Positions 36,408 through 44,635 of a stretch of 64,000 nt of DNA are shown here, in pieces. Both the position numbers and the translations under genes were made by a program. Numbering within the stretch: the first letter of the stretch is position 1; each line of letters begins with the position of its first letter. Source of the DNA: Chitinophaga pinensis (GTDB lineage: Bacteria; Bacteroidota; Bacteroidia; Flavobacteriales_D; Crocinitomicaceae); assembly GCA_945883825.1 (NCBI GenBank), contig CAMCYF010000006.1, positions 20,875 to 84,874 of the forward strand, written 5' to 3'. The notes beneath the pieces are model-generated. The model saw nothing but the letters and a program-made list of their open reading frames with translations. It did no database searches and was not told the origin of the DNA.

Positions 36408-37043
36408 ATGAAATATTTAACTCTGTTTTTAGCTATCATTTTTAGTTTTCAGTACGTATTTTCACAAAAAAACGATGTTTTTTCTGGAGAATTAACGTAT
36501 GAAATTGAACGCGTAGATAAGAAAGACACGAATCGTACTTTTATGATTATTTATGCAAAAGACTCCTTGCTAAAAGTGGTTAATTTTAATTCTAATTCCG
36601 GAAAGCAACAACTTATTAAGCACTTAAGGCTAAATAGATCGTATATCTTGTTAGAAACCCCCAAACAAAATTTTGCGGTTCGCACGAATGAGCATTTAGT
36701 CATCGATTCTATTGAAAATTATACATTTAAAAAACAAATGGGCATGCGTAAAATCGCTGGAATACCTGTTAAAAAATTACTTGTTCATCACAAAGAAATC
36801 TCAGAAGCGGTTACCTTTTATTATACGAAAAGCATCTCTGCTAAATATGCCAATGTCTATAAAAATCTTCCTGGACTTCCACTTCTTTTTTATATACCAA
36901 CAAAAGATGGTTTATTCAAATACACGCTTAAAGAACTGAAAAACAACAACCCTCCTTTAGAACTATTTATGATTCCAAAAGAATTTAAAATTGTAAGTTT
37001 TGAGGATTTTTCTAATGAATTCTTAAAGTCATCTGAGGAATAA
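36408..37043 (+). CDS. GLPGLI-like secreted protein
   Basis: A 211-residue exported protein with a signal peptide ending VFSQ at about residue 20. The mature part starts SGELTYEIERVDKKD, a typical opening for Bacteroidota GLPGLI proteins, and contains YANVYKNLPGLPLLFYI, resembling the motif that names the family. The rest is beta-rich with lysine-rich turns. The family has no known function and may act in the periplasm. It lies upstream of ftsK with a 126-base gap, so co-transcription is uncertain. Family call is moderate. Confidence 0.7.
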   Translation: MKYLTLFLAIIFSFQYVFSQKNDVFSGELTYEIERVDKKDTNRTFMIIYAKDSLLKVVNFNSNSGKQQLIKHLRLNRSYILLETPKQNFAVRTNEHLVIDSIENYTFKKQMGMRKIAGIPVKKLLVHHKEISEAVTFYYTKSISAKYANVYKNLPGLPLLFYIPTKDGLFKYTLKELKNNNPPLELFMIPKEFKIVSFEDFSNEFLKSSEE

Positions 37044-37141
37044 GACAAAAATTAAGAAATAAAGAGTTTTTTTAAACCCCTGCTAACAATACGCTGTTTA
37101 TACTTCCTAATAAATTAACTCTCTCTTGTTGCTTATTCGTA

Positions 37142-37149
37142 TACCTTCG
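37142..37149 (+). promoter_or_regulatory. Possible -7 box for ftsK
   Basis: TACCTTCG, seven of eight matches to TAnnTTTG, 20 nt before the ftsK ATG. Confidence 0.3.
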
Positions 37150-37169
37150 TTAAATATACTTTATCTAAC

Positions 37170-39683
37170 ATGGAAGAAAACCATTTTATACCAAATTCTC
37201 CAGATCAAATTATCGAAAAGACATCGAAATCAGTTAGAGAAAATAAATCTAAAGATAGCAAAGCTGAAGCTGTTGACAACTTAAAAAAATCAGGTGTAAA
37301 AATAAAATTTGATTGGTCGAAATTTAAAATTAGTATTGGTTCTGCTTTTACTTTGTTATCACTTTATCTTTTTTTAGCTTGTGTTTCGTATTTATTTACT
37401 TGGACACTAGACCAAGATAAAGTCTTTAATCGATCATTATTTGAATTACTTTTTAATTCTTCTCAAGAACCAGTTGAAAATTGGTTAGGAAAATTTGGCG
37501 CTTGGTCATCCCACCTCTTAATCTATCGACTCTTTGGAATTTCTTCTTTTATTCTTTGTTTCCTGCTTTTTATTTCAGGTATAAAAATTCTATTTGGAAA
37601 AAGTATTCTGAACATTGGAAGGGCATTTACTATTGGTTTAACATATATGATTTGGTCATCAATTTTTTTAGGATATTTCTCTTATTCAGTAAATTATCTA
37701 GGAGGTACTTTTGGATTTTATTTGAACGAATGGATGATTTTAACAATCGGGAAAATAGGAACTATTTCATTACTTATCATGTCGTTTTATGTTTTAACTG
37801 CAATTCAATTTAATCCAAATTTTGCTGCTTTATTTTCCTATTTTAAAAACGATAAAAGTAATGATTCTGATATAGAGAATGAAGAACAGAAAAACACAAA
37901 TGAGTTTGAAGACATCTTAGTCGTTAACACGATAAAAGAAGAGCAGATAAAAAAAGATGCCGTCTCAGAAACTGTTGATTTTTCAGATGAAGATGATGCA
38001 GAATTTGATGAAAGTGAATTAATTGTTACAATAAAGGAAGATGATGATTTTGAAATTGAGATTGGCCAGGAACCAGATGAAAAACCAATAAAAAGTGATT
38101 CAATTACTGAAAAAGTAACGAGTAAACATGGAGAAGAAGATGTTTTGGCAGCTGGACTAGTAGCAGAATTTGGTGAGTATGATCCAAAAAAAGACTTAGA
38201 TGGGTATATTTTACCTCCTATTGATTTACTAAGAGATTTTGGGAATAAGGATATTTCGATTAATAAAGAAGAACTTGAATCCAATAAAAATAAAATTGTA
38301 CAAACGCTTTCACATTACAAAATTGACATTGCAAAAATCAAAGCCACTGTTGGTCCAACTGTTACCTTGTATGAAATTGTACCAGCGCCAGGAGTTCGGA
38401 TTTCAAAAATAAAAAATCTAGAAGACGATATCGCCTTGAGTTTAAGCGCACTTGGAATTAGAATAATTGCACCTATTCCAGGAAAAGGAACTATTGGAAT
38501 AGAAGTACCAAACTCAAATCCTGAAATGGTTAGCATGCACTCCCTAATTTCTTCTGATAAATTCCAGAATTTTGACGGTGAATTACCCGTTGTTTTAGGA
38601 AGAACAATAACCAATGAAACTTATGTATTTGACTTAACAAAACTGCCGCATTTATTAGTTGCTGGTTCTACGGGACAAGGAAAATCAGTTGGATTAAATG
38701 CTATTTTAGTTTCTATTTTATATAAAAAACATCCTGCACAGGTAAAATTTGTATTAGTTGATCCTAAAAAAGTAGAATTAACGCTTTATAACAAAATAGA
38801 GCGCCACTTCTTAGCAAAATTACCTGGAGAAGAAGATGCAATTATTACAGATACATCGAAAGTAGTGAATACCTTAAATTCTTTGTGTGTAGAAATGGAT
38901 AATCGCTACGAATTACTTAAGGATGCAGGAGTTAGGACAATTAAAGAATATAATGCTAAGTTCATATCTCGTAGATTAAATCCTGAAAAAGGTCATTATT
39001 TTATGCCCTATATAGTTGTTCTAATTGACGAATTTGCAGATTTAATAATGACTGCTGGTAAAGAAATAGAACATCCAATAGCTAGAATTGCACAGTTAGC
39101 CAGAGCGATTGGAATACATTTAATTGTAGCAACTCAACGACCTTCTGTTAATGTAATTACTGGAATGATAAAAGCTAATTTCCCTGCTAGGATTGCATTT
39201 AGGGTATTGTCTAAAATAGATTCTAGAACAATTCTTGACGCATCAGGAGCCGACCAATTGATTGGAAGAGGAGATATGCTTATTTCAACTGGTTCAGATA
39301 TTATTCGACTCCAATGTGGTTTTGTAGACACAGCAGAAGTTGAAGATATTTGCAGTTTTATTGGAGAGCAGCGGGCATTTCCTGAAGCACTTATATTACC
39401 AGAATACACAGCAGAAGGTGGAGATAATATTGGAGAAGTAGACATGAATGAAATCGATTCTATGTTTGTCGATTCAGCAAGAATCATTGTAATAAACCAA
39501 CAAGGTTCGGCAAGCTTGCTTCAAAGGAAATTAAAGTTAGGTTACAATCGTGCTGGACGAATTGTAGATCAATTAGAAGCTATGGGAATAATTGGCACTT
39601 TTCAAGGAAGTAAACCACGAGATGTTCTTTACACTGACATTGAATCTCTTGATGAGTTATTGAGATCAAGAGGATTAATTTAA
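37170..39683 (+). CDS. ftsK: DNA translocase FtsK
   Basis: An 837-residue septal DNA pump that clears chromosome dimers and moves termini during division. Residues 50-215 hold about four membrane helices, followed by an acidic linker (about 225-330, much shorter than in E. coli). The alpha-beta motor has Walker A GSTGQGKSV at 499-507 and Walker B VLIDEFADLIM, and the C-terminal gamma winged helix (ARIIVINQQGSASLLQRKLK) recognises orienting sequences. All parts needed for directed translocation are present. Its stop shares TTAA with the patatin gene on the other strand. Confidence 0.96.
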   Translation: MEENHFIPNSPDQIIEKTSKSVRENKSKDSKAEAVDNLKKSGVKIKFDWSKFKISIGSAFTLLSLYLFLACVSYLFTWTLDQDKVFNRSLFELLFNSSQEPVENWLGKFGAWSSHLLIYRLFGISSFILCFLLFISGIKILFGKSILNIGRAFTIGLTYMIWSSIFLGYFSYSVNYLGGTFGFYLNEWMILTIGKIGTISLLIMSFYVLTAIQFNPNFAALFSYFKNDKSNDSDIENEEQKNTNEFEDILVVNTIKEEQIKKDAVSETVDFSDEDDAEFDESELIVTIKEDDDFEIEIGQEPDEKPIKSDSITEKVTSKHGEEDVLAAGLVAEFGEYDPKKDLDGYILPPIDLLRDFGNKDISINKEELESNKNKIVQTLSHYKIDIAKIKATVGPTVTLYEIVPAPGVRISKIKNLEDDIALSLSALGIRIIAPIPGKGTIGIEVPNSNPEMVSMHSLISSDKFQNFDGELPVVLGRTITNETYVFDLTKLPHLLVAGSTGQGKSVGLNAILVSILYKKHPAQVKFVLVDPKKVELTLYNKIERHFLAKLPGEEDAIITDTSKVVNTLNSLCVEMDNRYELLKDAGVRTIKEYNAKFISRRLNPEKGHYFMPYIVVLIDEFADLIMTAGKEIEHPIARIAQLARAIGIHLIVATQRPSVNVITGMIKANFPARIAFRVLSKIDSRTILDASGADQLIGRGDMLISTGSDIIRLQCGFVDTAEVEDICSFIGEQRAFPEALILPEYTAEGGDNIGEVDMNEIDSMFVDSARIIVINQQGSASLLQRKLKLGYNRAGRIVDQLEAMGIIGTFQGSKPRDVLYTDIESLDELLRSRGLI

Positions 39684-41968
39684 CGAATTGCTCGCTCATT
39701 AAATAATACATAGCCATAGCTGACCTGAAATTGAAAAGGTTTATCTTGTTTTGGGAAATAATTTAAAGTTGCCCTTAGCGGTCCAATTGGCGTTTGAAAA
39801 ACGAATGAACTAGACCCCAAAAAAGTATTTCCTTTAAGAGGCTTTGTAAATTGACTTGAACCATTTTCATTTTTTTGTAATAAAATAATCGGTTGATAAA
39901 AATAGGCATCTATTCGAAAATCAATATTCTTTTTAAGGGTAAAAACTAGATTAAGTCCACCACCAAAATGCTGATGAGAACGGTATTCAGATAAAAAATA
40001 AGTTTCTGCATCTACAACTGGTGAAAAAGCTGGCAATGATAATAAAGTAGCAGTATAATTTGAAAATAGTGATTGAGAATTTAATTGTCCTCTTAAATGA
40101 ATCCCAACATGAAGAAGTTTTTTTAAACTGAAATAATTTTGAAATTCTGCATTTAAATTTATCCATTGGTGATTTATATTAAAAATACTATCGTAAAAAG
40201 AAGTAGATCCAGCGAAAGACTTTTCGAATCCATCGACTAATCTAACCTTAAACAAAAATAAATTACCTCTATTAGCAAATTGTTTTCGATTTAATGTGCT
40301 TTTTTTAAGTTCCCAACTTGCAGAAAAACCTCTAAAAATTGTCATGTCTGCAGTATCGGTATTTGTAAAATTAGTCGATTGATAATATGAATCCTCGAGC
40401 CTAAAAAATCTTGCATCAAAAGTAGATTTTATACTATTTGTAACGGAATGTTTTATTTTAATTCCATAATAAATCTCATTTTGAATTAAAAATGATGGTT
40501 GAACCTCTTCAAAGAAAGTAGCGAAACTTCTAAAATAATCCCAGCGATTTAAAACGAAATAGGTCGAAAAAGTAGCTGGTATAATGGCAGGAATGTCAAT
40601 ACTAATATCAGCCTTTGCTGAGCTATAAAATTTACCAAAATAGGATTCAGCATGTATACTTGATGCAACACTATTAATACTTCTATATGTTATTCCAACA
40701 TAAGCCATGTTTACAGCGCGCGAAGAAACGTGACCTCCAATATCAAATTTAAAATTACGTGCTTTTTTTAGGTTTAAATTTAACGCATAGCTTGAATCAC
40801 TTTTTAATTTTAATGTTGGAAAAATATAATCAATTTGTTGAGCTTCATACAGTCTAAAAAAACGTTTTTCGAAGGTTAATTCTGATAAGACTTCATTCTT
40901 TTTTTCTCTAATCATAGTTTTTTTAACAAAATTTAACTCCGAGTTATTTTCATTTCTTGATTTTATCTCTGAAATTCTCAATGTAGGAATTGAAGATCTA
41001 AATAATAATCTTTTTTTATTTACAAACTCTTTAGGAACTTTATTTTTAACAAATAATTCTATTGAGTCCAAATACAATAATGTTGAATTATAACCATCTT
41101 CAATTGCTTGTTTAATATTATTAAAATCAAAGGTTTCAACTTTGGTATTTGGCCTAATTACAAGTCCATTTTTGCAGGGCATCTCATAATTTGTTGGTTT
41201 GGTCATCATCGTATTTAATAAGCCAATAAAATCTTGTTCGTCTACAACACTTGAATTATTTGTTACATTACTTCCAATAATAAAATCTGGGCTGAATTCA
41301 TTGTACATAACATCAAGAGGAAAGTTATTGTACAAACCACCATCAAAGTAAATTTTACCATCAATTTTTATAGGATTAATATACAGAGGATAAGTAATGG
41401 ATGCTCTGATTGCTTCATTCAAATTACCAGATCGAAAAACAACACTTTTTTTATTTAAAACATCCGATGCAACAGAACGAAATGGCACAAAAAGGGCATC
41501 AAAATCTTCTTTATAAGCTGCACTGGTAATTCCCAAGGAACGCAGCATTTCAAAATCCATCAATATAGGAGTAATGATACTCAATGGAATTGATTTTCGT
41601 AAAATACTATCGCGTGAAATTGAAAAATTAAAGGTGCTAGCATTTGCATCTTCTTGGCGGTATAAAAAGTGATGTTTTGCATCTAAATCACCTGAAGTCA
41701 TATATTTAAATTCTTGACTTAATACAAATGCTTCAATTTCTTCCGGAGAATAACCGCATGCATACAAACTTCCAACTAAAGCTCCAGACGAACTTCCTGC
41801 AATAAAATCTATAGGAATGCCTCTTTCCTCTAGTGCTTTGAGAACGCCAACATGCGCAATTCCAGAAGCGCCACCACCACTTAATACTAATCCAACGCGC
41901 TGCTGAGCACTTGTAAAGAATGCAATGATGATAAATAATGGGGCTAACAGGTAGCTGAGTCTGGGCAA
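39680..41968 (-). CDS. Patatin-like phospholipase fused to an outer-membrane barrel, TTG start
   Basis: A 762-residue autotransporter-like protein. After a signal peptide, residues 24-230 are a patatin domain with the oxyanion loop SGGGASGIAHVG, nucleophile Ser 60 in GSSSG, and the catalytic Asp in FDGGLYNN. A short POTRA-like region (about 340-400) and a C-terminal barrel with many aromatic strands follow, the PlpD-type layout. The longest frame starts at 42046 inside the divergent gene and has no signal there. A perfect TAACTTTG box at 41984-41991 puts the transcription start below that, and TTG at 41968 gives MPRLSYLLAPLFIIIAFF, a good signal peptide. The start is well argued but not certain. 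Confidence 0.88.
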   Translation of the reverse strand: MPRLSYLLAPLFIIIAFFTSAQQRVGLVLSGGGASGIAHVGVLKALEERGIPIDFIAGSSSGALVGSLYACGYSPEEIEAFVLSQEFKYMTSGDLDAKHHFLYRQEDANASTFNFSISRDSILRKSIPLSIITPILMDFEMLRSLGITSAAYKEDFDALFVPFRSVASDVLNKKSVVFRSGNLNEAIRASITYPLYINPIKIDGKIYFDGGLYNNFPLDVMYNEFSPDFIIGSNVTNNSSVVDEQDFIGLLNTMMTKPTNYEMPCKNGLVIRPNTKVETFDFNNIKQAIEDGYNSTLLYLDSIELFVKNKVPKEFVNKKRLLFRSSIPTLRISEIKSRNENNSELNFVKKTMIREKKNEVLSELTFEKRFFRLYEAQQIDYIFPTLKLKSDSSYALNLNLKKARNFKFDIGGHVSSRAVNMAYVGITYRSINSVASSIHAESYFGKFYSSAKADISIDIPAIIPATFSTYFVLNRWDYFRSFATFFEEVQPSFLIQNEIYYGIKIKHSVTNSIKSTFDARFFRLEDSYYQSTNFTNTDTADMTIFRGFSASWELKKSTLNRKQFANRGNLFLFKVRLVDGFEKSFAGSTSFYDSIFNINHQWINLNAEFQNYFSLKKLLHVGIHLRGQLNSQSLFSNYTATLLSLPAFSPVVDAETYFLSEYRSHQHFGGGLNLVFTLKKNIDFRIDAYFYQPIILLQKNENGSSQFTKPLKGNTFLGSSSFVFQTPIGPLRATLNYFPKQDKPFQFQVSYGYVLFNERAIR

Positions 41969-41983
41969 TTTTGTTATTTTGCA

Positions 41984-41991
41984 CAAAGTTA
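41984..41991 (-). promoter_or_regulatory. TAnnTTTG -7 box for the patatin gene
   Basis: TAACTTTG on the minus strand. It lies inside the longest open frame and only 17 bases from the ATG of the divergent gene at 42009. A plus-strand near-match, TTATTTTG at 41973-41981, overlaps this stretch closely, so the two promoters may share DNA. Confidence 0.5.
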
Positions 41992-42008
41992 GAGTATAAA
42001 AATTTAAA

Positions 42009-43199
42009 ATGAAATCAAAAGAAACGACAAGCGAAAGTGAACTCAAAATAACACTAAAATGTTTTTTTGGATTTGAACAAACATTAGGAGAGGAACTAAT
42101 TGAATTGGGTTACGATAAAATAGAATTTTTAAATCGAGCTGTAAGAATAAATGGCTCATGGGAAGACGTTTATTTTCTCAATCTATATATTCGCTGTGCA
42201 ATTTCTATTTTAGTAGAAATAGAACATTTCTTTATAAAATCTGAAGATGACTTATATAAAAAAGCGTCTGGTATTTATTGGAATGAGATTTTTTCTGCAA
42301 ACAAAACATTTGCTATTAAAGGCGCAGTTTTTTCGACTCTTTTTAAAAATACGCACTATCCATTTTTAGTTCTTAAGGATGCAATTGTAGATTGTTTTAG
42401 AGAAACACAAAACGAACGACCAAATATTGATCTTAAAAAACCTCAAGTTCTTTTTGACTTGTACATAAAAGAAAATGAAGTTACGATATCCGTTAATACA
42501 AGCGGACTTCCATTGTTTCAACGTGGCTACCGTGAAGAAGTTGGAGAAGCACCTCTAAATGAAGTGGTTGCAGCAAGTCTCATTCGTCAATCAGGATGGG
42601 ATAGAACAACAACATTCATGGATCCATTTTGTGGGTCTGGGACAATTTTAATAGAAGCTGCATTTTTAGCAACTGGAATACCCTCAAATATTGAGCGACA
42701 GCATTACGCATTCAAAAATTTAAATAATTACGATGAAAAGCTTTGGAATGAGATTTTTGAAAGTGCACCGCGTATCGTAAGATCTTTGCCCTGTGAAATT
42801 ATTGGTTCAGATATTTCAGATGAAATGATTCTAAAAACAAGAAGAAATCTTCGCAGTATGAGTTTTGGGCGCTTTGTAAAAACTTCTGTGCTTCCCTTTG
42901 ATCAAGTTACAAAAACAGAAGAAAAACTCTTTATTCTAACTAATCCTCCATATGGTGAACGTATGGAAACAGATATTCCTGAATTATATGATACTTTAGG
43001 TACATGGATGAAACATTCAATGACAAATTCTGAAGCATGGATTATTTCTTCAAGTGAGGAGGGTTGGAAAAGTATTGGCTTAAAACCTACGAAAAAAATA
43101 AAAGTTTTTAATGGCGATTTAGAATGTAGTTTTAGGAAATTTGAGATTTATGACGGTTCCAAAAAGACTAAAAATGAAGAAAGCTACTCCGAGGAATAG
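42009..43199 (+). CDS. THUMP-domain RNA methyltransferase (RlmL N-half/YpsC-like)
   Basis: A 396-residue class I SAM methyltransferase. The N-terminal 160 residues form a ferredoxin-like/THUMP RNA-binding region (KCFFGFEQTLGEELIELGY). The catalytic part has FMDPFCGSGTILIEAAF (motif I), SDISDEMI, and the N-methylation motif NPPYGERM (N-P-P-Y). This is the architecture of the 23S rRNA m2G2445 methyltransferase half of RlmL and of B. subtilis YpsC. It lacks the second RlmK-type domain. It should modify a guanine or adenine in rRNA; the exact site cannot be read. Divergent from the patatin gene. Confidence 0.9.
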   Translation: MKSKETTSESELKITLKCFFGFEQTLGEELIELGYDKIEFLNRAVRINGSWEDVYFLNLYIRCAISILVEIEHFFIKSEDDLYKKASGIYWNEIFSANKTFAIKGAVFSTLFKNTHYPFLVLKDAIVDCFRETQNERPNIDLKKPQVLFDLYIKENEVTISVNTSGLPLFQRGYREEVGEAPLNEVVAASLIRQSGWDRTTTFMDPFCGSGTILIEAAFLATGIPSNIERQHYAFKNLNNYDEKLWNEIFESAPRIVRSLPCEIIGSDISDEMILKTRRNLRSMSFGRFVKTSVLPFDQVTKTEEKLFILTNPPYGERMETDIPELYDTLGTWMKHSMTNSEAWIISSSEEGWKSIGLKPTKKIKVFNGDLECSFRKFEIYDGSKKTKNEESYSEE

Positions 43200-43226
43200 C
43201 TTTACATTAAATTTGTGAGCTGTAAT

Positions 43227-44513
43227 TTATCTTTTTGACAAAGGCACGTATTCTCTGGAAGTTTTACCAATGTAAACCTGTCTTGGTCGACCAATGGGCT
43301 CTTTATTTTCAGTCATTTCTTTCCATTGAGCAATCCATCCTGGAAGTCTGCCAAGTGCAAACATTACAGTAAACATTTCGGTAGGAATCCCAATTGCTTT
43401 ATAGATTATTCCAGAATAGAAATCAACATTTGGGTATAGATTCCGAGATTTAAAATACTCATCTTCCAAGGCAACTTTCTCTAATTTTTTAGCGATTGCT
43501 AGTAAAGGATCGTTCACGCCAAGTTTTTGTAATACATCATCACATGCTTTTTTAATAATATTCGCACGTGGATCAAAATTTTTGTAAACCCTATGTCCAA
43601 ATCCCATTAGTCTAAAAGGATCTTCTTTGTCTTTAGCTTTCAAAACCCATTTGTCAACGTTACCACCATCATTGTGTATTTGTTCTAACATTTCGATTAC
43701 TTCTTGATTTGCTCCACCATGCAACGGACCCCAAAGAGCTGAAATTCCAGCAGAAACAGTAGAATATAAATTTGCTTGAGAGGACCCTACAATTCGAACG
43801 GTTGAAGTAGAACAATTTTGCTCGTGATCAGCATGAAGAATTAATAATTTATTTAAGGCACTTACAATAATAGGATCTACATGGTAATCCTCTGTTGGCA
43901 TTGCAAACATCATGTGCAAGAAGTTCTCACAATAATTGTAATTATTTCTTGGATACATAAACTTGTGACGCATTGAGTTCTTATATGCCCAAGCAGCCAA
44001 AGTTGGTAATTTTGCTAATAAACGATGAACAGTTAAATTTTTTGCTTCTGTACTTCTATTAGGATCGAGCGATTCAGGATAAAATGTAGCCAATGAAGAT
44101 ATCATAGAAGATAAAACACCCATTGGATGTGCTTGGGCAGGATATGCTTCAAAAAACTGCTTCATATCTTCATGAACCAAAGTATGCTTTTTGATGCTTG
44201 ATTCAAAGTCATTTAATTCTGTTTGATTTGGCAATTCTCCATAAATAAGAAGATGTGCAACTTCTGGGAATGAAGCTTTTTCTGCCAATTGCTCTATAGA
44301 ATAGCCTCTGTAATGTAAAATTCCTAGTTCACCATCTAAAAATGTGATAGAACTTTTTGTTGCACCTGTATTTTTGTAACCTGTATCTATTGTGATATAT
44401 CCTGTTAGTTCTCTCAATTTAGAGATATCTATGGCTTTTTCATTTTCAGAACCTTCAATGACAGGTAATTCATAAACCTTACCATCGAGCTCTATTTTTG
44501 CAATTTCTGACAT
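43227..44513 (-). CDS. gltA: Citrate synthase (type II)
   Basis: Condenses oxaloacetate and acetyl-CoA at the entry of the TCA cycle. 428 residues with HADHEQNCSTSTVRIVGSS, the first catalytic His in GPLHGGANQEV, FGHRVYKNFDPRA, and the catalytic Asp in NVDFYSGIIYKAIG. The N-terminal beta-rich extension (LDGKVYELPVIEGSENEKAI) is that of hexameric, NADH-sensitive Gram-negative GltA. Single gene, with sucD elsewhere in the window (60.7 kb) and the E1 fusion as other parts of central carbon metabolism. It is convergent with the methyltransferase. Confidence 0.97.
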   Translation of the reverse strand: MSEIAKIELDGKVYELPVIEGSENEKAIDISKLRELTGYITIDTGYKNTGATKSSITFLDGELGILHYRGYSIEQLAEKASFPEVAHLLIYGELPNQTELNDFESSIKKHTLVHEDMKQFFEAYPAQAHPMGVLSSMISSLATFYPESLDPNRSTEAKNLTVHRLLAKLPTLAAWAYKNSMRHKFMYPRNNYNYCENFLHMMFAMPTEDYHVDPIIVSALNKLLILHADHEQNCSTSTVRIVGSSQANLYSTVSAGISALWGPLHGGANQEVIEMLEQIHNDGGNVDKWVLKAKDKEDPFRLMGFGHRVYKNFDPRANIIKKACDDVLQKLGVNDPLLAIAKKLEKVALEDEYFKSRNLYPNVDFYSGIIYKAIGIPTEMFTVMFALGRLPGWIAQWKEMTENKEPIGRPRQVYIGKTSREYVPLSKR

Positions 44514-44552
44514 ATATAAACGTGTGTAATTTTAGAAAAAAAAACTAGTCTA

Positions 44553-44560
44553 TAAAATTA
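44553..44560 (-). promoter_or_regulatory. Likely -7 box for gltA
   Basis: TAATTTTA on the minus strand, seven of eight matches to TAnnTTTG, about 40 nt before the gltA ATG. Confidence 0.3.
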
Positions 44561-44635
44561 CGAAACTTTTCTAATAAAAATTATCACAGAATATGAATAA
44601 TTTATTAAAAAATTAAAAATAATTTGAGATCGGGC

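Noticed and set aside
37838..38284. 148-codon minus-strand open frame opposite ftsK
   Set aside because: It is the complement of the acidic ftsK linker and has a serine-rich composition typical of such shadows.
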